The position numbers and the translations under genes were made by a program. Below are positions 1 to 10,563 of a DNA stretch of 64,000 nt, piece after piece. Below the pieces are notes generated by a model. It saw only the letters and a program-made list of their open reading frames with translations. It ran no database searches and had not been told where the DNA came from. The stretch is from the NCBI GenBank assembly GCA_963920525.1, contig OY986437.1, positions 110,290,715 through 110,354,714 of the forward strand, in the 5' to 3' direction. This stretch comes from Dichetophora obliterata (Eukaryota; Arthropoda; Insecta; Diptera; Sciomyzidae). How positions within the stretch are numbered: the first letter of the stretch is position 1; the number at the start of each line of letters is the position of its first letter.

Positions 1-893
1 TTTAGGTTTAAGGTTTGACCCGGTAGATGGCGCTGTTGTTGCTGTGGCAGTGCTTAAAGAGGTATTTGAGAGTATAATGTAGAAACGAATTGCAAAATTG
101 TCATGATTCCTTCACTACACCATTACTTTTTATGCAAACAAAATTACAAAAATGCAAAATGAATAAAAATAAACAAAAACAAAAATCTAAAATTTGTATG
201 GTTAGGCTTGATTTTTCGATCGTATAAAACGTTTTTAAATTTTTACGATAGAAACTTTAAATCAACCCTACATTTATGCATGCCATATGAAAGAACATTA
301 AAAAAGCCATTGTTGATTTTGAATATTTTTCAAGAACAAATATTTTTACCAAAGTTTATTGCGAAATAAAGAATTTTGTTAAGGTTTTTTTTCTTTTGAA
401 AATAATAAAAAGTAGAAGAAACGAAAATAAAAATGATTGAAATACGATTGGTCGGACAAGTAATAAAAATTTCAAAGCAAATGCAAGAATGCAATCCTTT
501 GTTACATGACCGAGTTATTCACTTTCAAAGCCAGCACTTTCATTTTTGATTGATTTTTTTTTTTCTATTTCACCAAAAAATAAAATTAGTACTAGAAACT
601 TTTTGTGTGTTTTAGGTACGTTGAATTTTAAACAACTAGCATTTTCCTATAGAAAACGAAATTTTTCTAATAAAAGACATCTAAAGCAAGAATGTTACTT
701 ACCACAAAGGCATGCAATTACCAAATTGCAATAATATAACTTTGAAAATTCTTGCATGGCAGATTATTTACTTTAAACATTTAAGGTGTTTGACGAATCT
801 GGGCACCTTAGTATGTTTGGCGATGACAAAACAGATCAAAAATTTGGGGTAAAGATATATAACTTCTTGATTAAAATCGGGTATATCAGCTAG
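1..893 (+). mobile_element. Helitron/Helentron-like non-autonomous element, 3' part (copy A)
   Basis: This segment matches 24920-25813 along most of its length: the GGCGCTGTTGTTGCTGTGG block near position 28, the ACTTTAAATCA block near 250, and the GGTAAAGATATATAACTTC block near 850. It ends in ATCAGCTAG at 885-893 followed by T, which is the Helitron CTAG|T 3' end. The 5' end lies off the window. No open frame longer than 62 residues is seen, so it is a non-autonomous copy. It has no protein evidence of its own. Assignment rests on the terminal motif and on the second copy, which has a matching A|TC 5' end. Confidence 0.7.
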
Positions 894-896
894 TAT

Positions 897-995
897 ACAT
901 ATAAAAAATACCTTTTGATTTATCGATATCAAGAACTATCGATATTTTTTTTTTAATCAAAACCTCTCCCCTTGGGCTAATTCTGGCCGTTCCTG
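897..995 (-). repeat. Dispersed terminal repeat with TATCGATA core, copy 1
   Basis: The stretch shares the block ATATAAAAAATACC, a run with two CGATAT motifs, CCCTTGGG and CTGGC with 20667-20757. Read on the minus strand it begins CAGG, as hAT-like termini do. No partner terminus or target duplication was found, so it may be a solo end of a hAT-like element. Confidence 0.4.
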
Positions 996-1877
996 TCGTA
1001 AGGGGTATATTAACTTTGTCAACCCGCTTATAATACCAATAAGGAGGAGTGACAGGTATAGAAAAGTATATATTCTTGATCAGAATAACCTCCTGAGACG
1101 ATTTCGTCATGTCCGCCCGCCCGTCCGTGATCACGATTATCTAAGAGCCGAAATCTAAGAGCTATCGTAACGAATTCAATATATAAGCTTTTTGAATTAA
1201 ATTGCGAGCTTTTGATCAAGTAAGTTTTTAAGAAAGCAACAACAACCACAACAACAACTCTGTATAGAGTCAATCACTTAGCTGACTAGACAGTCTGTTT
1301 GGGAAATCGCTACATTTTCCTCTTCAGTAGTCTTTGAGTGATTAAGCTGTGATCAACTCACTGTTTAAACTAGTATATGAATGCGCAGATTTTGGAATTC
1401 ATTCTTTTGAATTATATGGCTGCTAATCATATGACATTTCAAAGCAGTAGGCTATTAATAGATCACCGCCATTAACTCTACCAAGGTTCTAGTTGCTTCT
1501 TTATTTGTTTCAATATTCATTGGTGTTCGACAGTTTGTCGAAATGCACCATAGAAATGAAACGAGTTTTTTGCTTCGCCAGAAGCTAGTGTTCTTACTGA
1601 AAGGTGGCTATTTCTGAAATCTGCGACTTCGAATTTTGCACGCAAACTTTAACCACAAATGTGCACGATAGCTCGTTTTTTGGAATTTAAGAAAAAAAAC
1701 TTAAAACTCAGCCAACATCCCACACAAAATGACGTCATCATAACAGCATTCTTAAATTAAATGCACTAAAACATCCACTGAAAAATTTTCAAGTGTTTCA
1801 AATAAGTTCATACTAATTAAATGTTTCCTGCAAATTTTAATTAAAATCAGAGTAAGAAACACTAAAGGTGTTCCAAA
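996..1877. other. No gene; GC-richer dispersed repeat at 1053-1131, rest featureless
   Basis: A segment at about 1053-1131 contains TATTCTTGATCAG followed by CCTCC and a (GTCCGCCC)-like run. A related stretch occurs in inverse orientation at 22060-22125. Sequence of this type is widely scattered in fly genomes. Overlapping open frames on the minus strand here are short, low in complexity and not recognisable as proteins. From 1140 to 1877 I see only AT-rich DNA. Confidence 0.5.
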
Positions 1878-2054
1878 AGGTGTGTTCCGTACTTTTTGGA
1901 CTAAAAATGGTAAAACTGTCAAAATCGTTAGCATAAGAAAAAATCTCTCAAAAATAGATTAAAAAGTACGGGAACGTTTTTTGGACTAAAATTGTGCAAA
2001 CTGTCAAATAAAATAGTTTGCCGAAATGAAGAAAATTTGTCACATTCATATGTA

Positions 2055-3334
2055 AAGGGTGTTTTCTATAGAGTGATACAACTTTGAGTTGGCATCACTG
2101 CTTTATTTGACCACCAATTTAACAGCTGGTAGTTGCTTTTTGTTTAATTTGCTTTGATATTTTATTATGGATCGACATACACCAGAGCAACGCGTGCAAA
2201 TTTTGGAAATTTTTAATTCAAATAATGGTTCCGTTCGTCAAACTTATCGTGCACTTCGTCCATTTTATGGCGTACATAATCGTCCTTCAGAGCTGCTAAT
2301 TCGAAGAACAATAGATCGTTTTCGGACCACATTTACTGTTACTGATAATGTGCATCCCGTGAGACGCCGAACAGTTTCCTGTACAGGAAAGCATTGGAGA
2401 TGATCCTAATCAATCAATTCGTCGCCGTACTCAGCAACTGGGGTTGTGTCCTTCCACTTTATGGAAGAATTTACGAAAAGATCTTAGCTTAAAACCTTTC
2501 AAGATTCAACTTGTGCAGAAATTAAAGTCAAACGACCATCGTATACGCCGCCAATTCGGCGAATGGGCTGAAGCACAAATTGATATTGATTTTGAATTTC
2601 CATGGAAAATTTTATTTTCCGATGAAGCCCATTTTTGGTGGAATGGGTACGTAAATAAACAAAATTGTCGTATTTGGAGTGAGGAGAATCCACAAGCTTC
2701 TGTCGAAACACCATTACATCCACAGAAAATTACAGTTTGGTGCGCTTTATGGGCTGACGGAGTCATTGGTCCATATGTCTTCAAAAACGATGATGGTCAG
2801 AATATTACTGTCAATGGTGAACGGATAGGAACATGATAAGTTTTTTCGTACCTCAATTAGCTGGCATTAATCTTGCTGATATGTGGTTCCAACAGAACGG
2901 AGCCACATGCCACACAGCGGGCGCTACAATTGTTTTACTCAAGGAAACTTTTGACGAAAATATAATTTCACGAAATGGCCCAATTAATTGGCCCCCAAAA
3001 TCGTGTGATTTAACCCCATTGGATTATTTTCTTTGGGGTTATTTAAAGTCACTTATCTACGTCGATAAACCACAAGCAATTGAACACCTGGAAATTAACA
3101 TTCGAAGAGTTATCGACGAGATACGGCCGCAAATGCTGCGAAAAGTTAGTGAAAATTAGTGTTCCAGATTGCGTCTTGTACGCGCCAGTCGTGGCGGCCA
3201 CATAGCCGAAATTATATTTAAACAATAATGTCATCAAATTTTCTATCCAATAAAGCCCGTTTCATTGATATTAAAAATATATTACTATGTTTTTTTATAA
3301 CTTAAACTTGTATTAATCTATAAAAAACACCTTT
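2055..3334 (+). mobile_element. mariner-like element, DD41D (rosa) type, complete but dead
   Basis: The 1,280-bp element is bounded by TA on both sides (2053-2054 and 3335-3336). Its inverted ends read AAGGGTGTTTTCTATAG on the left and AAAGGTGTTTTTTATAG on the right. It holds one transposase gene broken by frameshifts. The spacing between the second and third catalytic positions is 41 residues, the signature of the rosa branch of the mariner/Tc1 superfamily known from tephritid flies. It sits inside an older TIR element, so it is the younger of the two. Confidence 0.85.
2167..3159 (+). pseudogene. DD41D mariner transposase, frameshifted and catalytically dead
   Basis: The gene encodes a DNA-binding helix-turn-helix region followed by a DDE-type catalytic core that would cut the element ends. 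The start at 2167 (MDRHTPEQRVQILEIF) opens an HTH of the DUF4817 type. The frame is lost near 2400, resumes at 2444, and shifts again near 2833. Catalytic motifs seen: SDEAHFWW (first Asp), QQNGATCHT where the usual second Asp is replaced by Asn (about position 2899), and LTPLDYFLWG (third Asp). Exactly 41 residues separate the Asn from the final Asp. With two frameshifts and a lost catalytic residue the copy cannot make active enzyme. The related fragments at 19503-20110 and 48290-48492 belong to the same broad family but have different termini. Confidence 0.85.
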
Positions 3335-3463
3335 TATTACAATATTCAAATTAATTTTCAAATTAACTTTTACATTTAGTTTTTACAATATAACATGTTT
3401 ATGGTTTCCATTCCAATAGTTTTATATATTTTAAAGAAGTTTTTTCTAAATGACCTCTATATT

Positions 3464-4000
3464 TATTATGTTGACTTTATATGACTTAAATACAAATTCT
3501 AAATGTTTGATAGTTTAAATCATACTTGATTTTAAATACAAATTCTAGTTGTTTGATAGTTTAAAATCGTTTATTGAGCTTAAGGTCAAAGTTAGAACAA
3601 TTAATTGTTCTAACGAATTTTTCCAAAGAAACAACAACAACAACAAAGGGAGGGAAAAAATGAGAAATTGAAGCTTCAAAATCTCATCGCCCCGACGGTG
3701 CATTGCATTAGCGCGCTTGCACGGGCAATCACAAAGATTTCTGATGACGCGTTTAGCACCGCAGAAATTGTACAATAAAATCAATTGCTAGTGGTTTTTT
3801 TCCTTTCATATTGAAAAACTTTGTTGTTGTTGTTGTTTCTTTGGAAAAATTCGTTAGAACAATTAATTGTTCTAACTTTGACCTTAAGCTCAATAAACGA
3901 TTTTAAACTATCAAACAACTAGAATTTGTATTTAAAATCAAGTATGATTTAAACTATCAAACATTTAGAATTTGTATTTTAGTCATATAAAGTCAACATA
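3464..4000. mobile_element. Foldback element with arms of about 175-195 bp (copy 1)
   Basis: The left arm (about 3464-3640) and right arm (about 3810-4000) are near-identical reverse complements, including ACAATTAATTGT at the middle of each arm and a (CAA)n/(TTG)n stretch at the inner edge. The arm contains an internal near-duplication, AAATACAAATTCTA, spaced about 62 bp apart. The loop at about 3690-3725 is the first half of a tRNA-like segment whose complete form is seen in copy 2 (23296-23362). The phrase TTTTAAAGAAGTTTTT occurs on both sides of the element (3430 and 4000). No coding capacity. Confidence 0.7.
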
Positions 4001-4659
4001 ATTTTAAAGAAGTTTTTATGTTTTGCAATTTCTTTGCTAACTTGTAAACAGCTGATTTTAAGCAGTTTGACACTTTTACTATTTTTACCATAAGAAATTT
4101 CTCGGACTAAGACTTGCAACTTTTGACAGTGCGGGGAAATTTTTTACTCTCTCTACTGCACTCTCTTTTACCATTTCTTCAAGTACGGGAACGCTTTACG
4201 GACTAAAACCGGCAAAACTGGTAAATTGGACCAAAACTTTAGAGTACGGGAACAGACCTAAAATTTGTAAGAATCTTTGTAAAATTATCATAACTAAAGG
4301 ACAGGGAGTACTAGCTACCAGGGATTTCGACTAGACGACATAGTAAACGTTTAACAGATATGTGCTGAATAGTAATATGTTAAGGTTTTCATATTTTACT
4401 ATATTATAATTACATCAGGGTAACTCACGATGTTATTGCTTCGTTGCAAATGAAAAATTAGCTGCTGTTACAAAAACAAAAATCATTCGTTTCCTATGGA
4501 ACATTCATACATTAGTTATAGCAAAAGGTTGTTACATATACAAATCCAACAATATTGCCTGACGCTATGTAAATGAATGTTTTTATTTTGCATTGAACAC
4601 CCCACCAATACTTTTTGAACATCGCTGACTGAGCTGTTTTCATTATTTACATTTTTAGC

Positions 4660-4830
4660 GTTTAATAAAATAAAGTTTCATTTATAACAAAAGAAAGAAG
4701 TGGTGAAGAAATGGAGGAAGTTTTAAAAAAGAAAGCTAAAGGAAGAATACCAAAAAAATGAACAAAGGAAGAAATTCGAAGGAACTTCGAAGGAACAGCT
4801 GCTGTAAAGTATTTGCGACCTCAAAATATT
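4660..4830 (+). other. Short coding-like remnant, unidentified
   Basis: A frame starting ATG at about 4711 reads MEEVLKKKAKGRIPKK and then stops. It continues after the stop as a basic, Lys/Glu-rich stretch to about 4832. It resembles a decayed start of a basic DNA-binding protein but I cannot name a family. At 4826-4868 a 12-bp phrase (ATTAAAGGTAAT) flanks a short ATTTAGGTAGGTAGGT insert. Confidence 0.2.
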
Positions 4831-4937
4831 AAAGGTAATATTTAGGTAGGTAGGTATTAAAGGTAATCACAAAAATTTACTCTTGCGAAAACGCATTTGC
4901 AACGATGTTACAAGATCGTGAACTGCCCTATTATGTT

Positions 4938-5925
4938 ATTATAAACATTTAAGGAGATTACATGATATAAAAAAAAAGTTCGATTGCAGAAATATAATAC
5001 TGTGAAGGGTATTGATGAAGATTGCGAGGAATGATGTTTCCAAAGATGTTATTTCTGACAGCAGTTAGAGCTTGGCAGTCGTTTAGCAGATGTTTTACGG
5101 ATAGTTTGCCGTTGCAAAGATGACAGCTAGGTGTAATGCTCCCACACATAGAATGTTCATGCGCCAGCCTAGTTCATAGCCGGACAAATAGTTTTGATTT
5201 TTGTTTGTATCTTTTGTATCGGTGGCTGAATTGGAACCATTCTTGATTGCGTTGTTTCAGTTTATTTTTATAGAGCTCTTTAGCAATATCTTTGTTAGCT
5301 GCAGAGTAGAAGGTTAGTGCGGGTGATCTGCTTGCTGCTGCGGCTGCTTAATCAGCGCATTCGTTGTGTAGAATGCCAGCGCGTCCAGGAACCCACATAA
5401 TTTTTATTTTATTGGGATCTTTAGCACAGGTATTTCTGAGGCTCACAATCAACTGGTCATTTTGTTTAACATTTCTCAAAGCCTTAATGCTGGAATAGCT
5501 ATCTGTGCAAATTATATATTTACCTTTATTCTTATTAGCGAAATCCGCAGCTTGCTTCAAGGCAAAGGCTTCGGCAGTGAAGACCGAGCACTGAGATGGA
5601 AGTAAACCAGAGGAAATTGTAACACCATCATTGGACACAACAGCAAAAGTTGTAAAGTTTTGTGTTTTGGATCCGTCAGAGTAAAGAAAATTCCAGTAAG
5701 GAAAGCTACTACAACACTCCGAGAACAATTGCTGATACATAAGCGGTGTTGTATTGGTTTTGAGGAACTTTTGTAGGTTAAGAATTACAGATGTATCTTC
5801 AGTAAGTTTAGGTAATCCAGCTTCGGCTAAGACCTTCTAAATAGATGAGGTAGAGAAAGCACTGATACTCCTTCGAATAGCAGTATTGCAGGGAACGCAA
5901 ATTTGTTTAAAGTGGCTATTTATTA
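4938..5925 (-). pseudogene. LINE ORF2 C-terminus: RNase H domain and zinc-finger tail
   Basis: The frame at 5740-5348 encodes a ribonuclease H domain of the kind found after the reverse transcriptase in I/R1-type LINEs. It would degrade the RNA of an RNA-DNA hybrid. Visible motifs are YSDGSKT (first Asp), TAEAFALK (Glu) and CTDSYSSIKAL (second Asp). The next motif reads WVPGRAG, where His is usual. The following frame (5149-4958) carries CHLC...VKHLLNDC, the Cys/His cluster that ends such proteins. Stops and frameshifts separate these pieces. It begins upstream (towards 5925) in degenerate sequence; no reverse transcriptase is present, so this is a short truncated relic. Confidence 0.75.
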
Positions 5926-6040
5926 CCTATTCCAGACCATTTACATTCAAAATTTTATGTTAATCTGTTTAGCCAGTTAAGCGTAACAGGCGGACAAACA
6001 AACAAACAGACAACGATTCACTTTTATACATTAGTAAGGA

Positions 6041-6624
6041 TTATTGTTATTATATATTTGGTTTTGTATTTTAAATTTATTACTTATTATCTTAATTTAT
6101 TTTAAAAATGATAACAAATAAAACTTGCCCAAAATATGACATCATAATCGGTGGTCTGGTAGTAAAGATTTAAAAGTGGTAACTGCTGAACTTGAATATA
6201 TTTTAATAAATTTTTGACTCATGCAATATGCTTCAGTAAAAAATCCATATAATTTAACAGTTAAAAATGTTTACTAATTCAATTGGAATAATTTTTTAAG
6301 CACAGAAGGCTATACATTCAACAAATGTCTCGATTCTGTTATTGGTTATATATAAATACTGATGTTTTGATTGGCTAAAGAGGATACGAGAAATACTTAA
6401 GAAAACATGGATTAACAACGAATCAGATCACTTATATCACAAGATATGGGACGTATTTTGAGACTGAAATTTGAATTTGAAGCCAGGAACACGGGTGTCA
6501 GCATAATAAGGCATTTTAGAGATATTAAGATTAACTATTTTGAAAGCAAAAGTTATTTTAAGATAAACTAGTAAAAAATTATCTTTGTTTGGGCTGAAGT
6601 TAAAATATCCCCATAGCCGGCCTT
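6041..6624. other. No gene seen
   Basis: AT-rich sequence with no frame, terminal repeat or tandem structure I can support. Confidence 0.5.
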
Positions 6625-6892
6625 TTGTATTTTGTATTTGTATTTTGTATTTGTATTTATTTATGTGACAAGCTATTACAACAAAATTTATAAAAGAAAC
6701 CTTATAATTATAGTACCAGCTTCATGTATCTAGTTAATTATCATGAATTTAACTTAAAAAGTAACATAAGTTATGATTTAAAATTAAGAATTAAAAAGTT
6801 TTTAAAATAAAATATATAAATTTACTTACAACATGTGTTATTTTTTTATGTGAAAACAAATAAAAAATTCATTTTTAGTGTTTTATATTATA

Positions 6893-7323
6893 TCATTGCA
6901 ACAATGGCAGATACAAAGATATTGATTTTTTTTTATTTATTATAGATTTATTATTAAATATAGATTTATTTTTAAACTGCACAGCGCTATGAACAGATCT
7001 AAGCTCAATGGGTAAGAAGTAATACAATACGTCTTTATTGCGTAGACTTAGAATTGTCATTTTGAGGTTAAGCAAAATTGTCGTATCTGGATTAAAATTT
7101 TAGTTCGAACTGAACTCGAAAAAACAGTCTATCTATAACAGCAGCACCAGAGTTCGGAATTTTAGTATATTATCCAAGGTCATATTACATATTTTCTCAG
7201 CAAATTGTGAGACACTGTGACGAAGTTTCAGTCCAAAGACGTATCTCGCGATGTTGTTGAAAAGCTCACTAAGTTTTGCTTTGCAAGAAGCATCACACTT
7301 TGCAAATAATTCACATCCGTAGA
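6893..7323 (-). pseudogene. LINE ORF2 C-terminal region
   Basis: The frame at 7393-7133 encodes, after the junction at 7323, LVYGCELFAKC...LSELFNNIARYVFGL...NILKFRTLVLL, the conserved region downstream of the reverse transcriptase in Jockey/CR1 LINEs. A second frame (7075-6893) gives YYFLPIELRSVHSAVQFKNK, the typical extreme C-terminus. A frameshift separates the two. The first 24 residues of the 7393 frame belong to the inserted hAT-like element, not to the LINE. Confidence 0.75.
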
Positions 7324-8969
7324 CAAGGGCGTCCGCAGAATTTGTTCTAGGGGGGTTCAAAGGCATAATTGATTTTAGAATGAACATAAACAAAATGTAA
7401 CCTATATAATGCTATTGACTACGACTATTGGTACTAATTTTGTGAATATTATATGCACACTACACCGGTTGACACACGCTTGTATACATAAGAAAATCTA
7501 ATATAATTTTAAAGATGGTGTACAAATCTTTCTCGTATCATGTCCGAAATATTTAAAAATTTTATTTCAATTTTTTGTCATGGAATACATTTCAGTAATT
7601 TTTTGCCAAAGCAAATATTTTTAATAGTTTTATAAATTAAATAATGTGAGGCTTATATCCTTAAATGAAATCGCATTAATAGCCCCAAGATTTCAACTCT
7701 TAAAATTAGAATACAAAAATTTCCTAATATTAACCCATAAATTTTTTGTTTAAAAACTAAGAAAAAAACTCTTAGGATATTTTTTTTACTTTGGAAGCCT
7801 TTAACTCCTAAACCAATTTCGAGTGGACTAAAATTTTTCAGAGTTAGATGTAGGAGCTCAAAAGCCATATCATTTGCAAAAATTAAAACTTGAGTTGTCG
7901 CTATTCTTGAAATGTTTCTTGATTTTTCACCGGATCGCACACCACATTGACACTATTCTACTTATTTCTTTTTCCATCATAAATCAGTTCTAGCAGCTTG
8001 CAATTTCCTACAATCGAGTAAGAAGATATATCTATTATCTGAATGATTTAAAAAATTTATCTTTTTTTTAATTCAAAACGTATGAATAAATAAATTAAAA
8101 GGTACATGTATATAAGACGTGTTTTGGATTTCATAAATTTTCTTAACATATTCCAGAAATTCCTAAAGGGCTTGATTCTGAATCCTGGTTTAATATAAGC
8201 ACGTGACGCGAAAAAAGTACAGAAAATTCTCAAACTGGGTGTGCGCCGCTAAATAACGTGAATTTTAAGAAGTATAAAATGTTTGTTTGAACTCGAGTCT
8301 AGTATTTACGTTTCTGTCATAAAAAACTTTTGATTATGTCAGATTCTAATGTAAAATTGTTTTCTTAATATGATATAAGGATTTTTAAAAAATTAGTCCA
8401 TGATCAAAAATTGATCAAAAATTAAATTTCCTAATTTTTCTTTCGCTTTTGAATTAGAAGCTTTGCCTAGATCGCTGCAACTTTCTTAAATTTAAATGCT
8501 GCAAAATTGTTTGTCATTTTATTAAGTTAAGGAAAAATTAAAAAAAAATACAAATTAAATCATATTTATGATAGAAAAGCCGACTTTTGGGAAAACATTA
8601 ATTTTTTTATAAAATATATTTACTTTATCTTCTACTTGTTTACAATGACTTTCAAACATAAATTTGCATATCGTCAAAGTTTATATCCGTTATTGAATGA
8701 AATGCCCCTTGCTATGTGTTTCTACGAAGAATGATCTTCAGCTAGTAAGGGATATCATTCCTAAACATTCGTCAATTTTTCGTAGTAATAACTTCGTAAT
8801 TTCTTTCATTACATTCGCAGTATTTACTAAAAAATTCATTCGTAGATTGACCGTACTCATTATTCGTAAAAGGTATGAAGTTGTAGTTAAGTTTAAAAAA
8901 TTTACAACTGAAATCGTTCAGACTGATTTGTCGAACAATTACCGAATATAGGGACATGTGTGATTGCAA

Positions 8970-9040
8970 GGTGGCCGTAGCCTACTGGAAGAATACGTGC
9001 CCCATACGCTAAAGAGCCGCGGTTCAAACCCTAGCTGAAC
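8970..9040 (+). repeat. tRNA-like segment with A-box and B-box, hAT copy
   Basis: A-box-like TGGCCGTAGCC at 8972 is followed at 9021-9031 by GGTTCAAACCC, which fits the B-box consensus GGTTCRANNCC. The spacing suits a type 2 polymerase III promoter. A T-run (GGTTTTTTTTG) follows about 15 bp later. Homologous segments lie at 10893, 23715 and 40602. It is not a functional tRNA: the acceptor stem does not pair and no CCA-adjacent structure is evident. Confidence 0.65.
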
Positions 9041-9273
9041 AGAAGGTTTTTTTTGTGACTAGGTATTACGATCATTCGTAAATGTAAAGTACAATAAAAA
9101 TTTGTTTTTGTGCAAATACGAATAAAATATTTGAAATGTGTACCAAACTACGTCCATTCTACGAATTCTATTCGCGTCTGAAAACTACGAATAAAATTCG
9201 TAAAAAAAATTTTCAATTTAAGAATACGTATTAAATGAAATAAGGGTAAATGAAATGGTTTCGGAATTTATTA

Positions 9274-9462
9274 GGCCGTGGTCATATTACCCTTTTTTGC
9301 CCCGATTGCGACACCGCTATCAATTTTTTTTCGCAAACGCGGCTGAGAAATATTGAATATTAAATAAATGTATTTAAATACGTGCCAAATTCAGTATTTT
9401 TCAGCAGAGTTTGAAAAAAAATGAGAGCAACCGGGACTAAAACGCGTAATATAAACAAGGCC
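9274..9462. mobile_element. PIF/Harbinger-like MITE, TTA target duplication
   Basis: The 189-bp insert starts GGCCGTGGTCATATTAC and ends, on the minus strand, GGCCTTGTTTATATTAC. TTA flanks both sides (9271-9273 and 9463-9465). The related hAT copy at 23626-24281 lacks it at the corresponding place, giving an empty site. The terminal sequence resembles those at 55477 and 63318, suggesting one MITE family. Confidence 0.75.
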
Positions 9463-9862
9463 TTACAGCAACGGGTACAACATACTATTTGAAAATGAAT
9501 GGTGTAGCTTTGCTTTATTTATAAATAAACCTAAAAAATTTATTTTTGTATTCTTTTCAAAATATATTAAATACATAATGAACATATCTATAATTCAAAA
9601 TCGCCTTTTTGATTGATTATGATGCATCTTATCAAAATACATGTTTCGCAAAATTTTACTCTTCTACAACTAAAACTGACGTTTTTATTAACAAAGTTCT
9701 CAAAGCCCTAAGTTTAAGCGCAACTTAAAATTTAGGAAGTTTTTGATTTTCTCTTAAAATTTTTTAATTTAAACTTACGGCTCTTTTGATTTAATATGAA
9801 GATATATAAAAAATGTTCATTGCCTAGGGGCAATGACGCCTGTGGACGCCCATGTCCGTAGA

Positions 9863-10561
9863 GTGGTAAGAAGATAGGCTTTAGCAAGAACTAATCTAAT
9901 TCGTAGTAGTGGCACTCCTAATATGCGCACTCCAAGACAACGTTCTATTAAAGAGAATTCCAAGATTTTTAGCAGAATCTTCCAATTGTATTGCACAATT
10001 GTCTAGGATGACTTTAGAAAACTTGCAGTGTCTATTAGTCTTTTTGTTATAACTATGCACTTTGACTTTGACCTACTGCAACTTGCAAACAGCTGAACGT
10101 CATCTGCATACATATGAATGTTACAGTTTTGAATACTATCAGGTAAATTGTTGATGTAAATTGATAACAGGAGCGGCCCAAGCACAGATCTCTGTTTGAC
10201 TTCACGCTCAACGGGTAAAAAATTAGATGTCAAACTATTTGACCATACACACAAAATTGCAATAATTTAGAAGTTTGGTGTGAAAATTAGTATGATCGAC
10301 GGAATCAAATGCCTTTGAATGATCTAACAGGATTGAAAAACTGACTTTGTTTTCATCTAGACCAGCACGAATGTTTTCAGCTATGTCTATAAGTGCGGAA
10401 ATGCAGCTACGCTGAGCTCTAAGGCCAGACTGTCTATCACTTATAAGTTTATTTTTGTTAATAAATGTACTAATTTGGCGATGAAGTAATATTTCTAGTG
10501 CCTTAGAGAGGAAAGGTAGGATAGCTATCGGGCGATATTCGTTGCATGATTTGGGAATTGG
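9863..10561 (-). pseudogene. LINE reverse transcriptase core (minus-strand LINE)
   Basis: The frame at 10570-10235 reads PIPKSCNEYRPIAILPFLSK, then RQSGLRAQRSCISALIDI and SILLDHSKAFDSVDH, which are reverse transcriptase motifs upstream of and including the first catalytic Asp. The overlapping frame at 10254-10003 continues with RSVLGPLLLSIYINNLP and MYADDVQLFAS, which keeps the YADD catalytic box. The usual VPQG is altered to VKQR. One frameshift lies near 10250. The enzyme would prime reverse transcription at a nicked target. Downstream to 9863 the frame decays. Confidence 0.8.
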
Positions 10562-10563
10562 TA

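Larger units (their letters stand above)
1878..4259. mobile_element. TIR element with AGGT-TGTTCC-GTACT ends, split by a mariner
   Basis: The left end near 1878 reads AGGTGTGTTCCGTACT. The right end at 4243-4259, read on the minus strand, reads AGGTCTGTTCCCGTACT. Inside each end the phrase GTACGGGAACG...GGACTAAAA is repeated (1967-1992 and 4191-4208). Between them lie the mariner at 2055-3334 and a foldback element at 3464-4000, apparently nested insertions. If these are removed roughly 550 bp of the original element remains, with no coding capacity. No target duplication was identified, so the outer limits are approximate. Confidence 0.45.
4311..6040 (-). mobile_element. Candidate Helitron-like element holding a LINE fragment
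   Basis: On the minus strand the sequence starts TCCTTACTAATG at 6040, preceded by A, and runs through a (TTTG)n-rich leader (TGTTTGTTTGTTTGTC), a layout typical of fly and moth Helitron-like 5' ends. A matching 3' end would be CTAG at 4314-4311 followed by T. The 5' end is fairly convincing. The pairing with that 3' end is inference, because no second copy is available in this window. Confidence 0.35.
7324..9854. mobile_element. hAT-like non-autonomous element, 2.5 kb, exact 8-bp TSD
   Basis: The ends read CAAGGGCGTCCGCAG (left) and, on the minus strand, CATGGGCGTCCACAG (right). Both are flanked by the identical 8-bp duplication TCCGTAGA (7316-7323 and 9855-9862), as expected for hAT transposition. 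No transposase is recognisable; frames at 7653-7940 and 8697-8951 look like chance. A second copy of the left two thirds is at 39060-40701 and of the right third at 23626-24281. It carries an internal tRNA-like segment (8970-9040) and a PIF-like MITE (9274-9462). Inserted into the LINE C-terminal region. Confidence 0.85.

Noticed and set aside
546..734. 62-residue plus-strand frame
   Set aside because: Lies in a non-autonomous Helitron-like element and is disrupted in the second copy.
886..1273. Two overlapping minus-strand frames of about 80 residues
   Set aside because: Poly-Val and low-complexity stretches over dispersed repeats; no motif.
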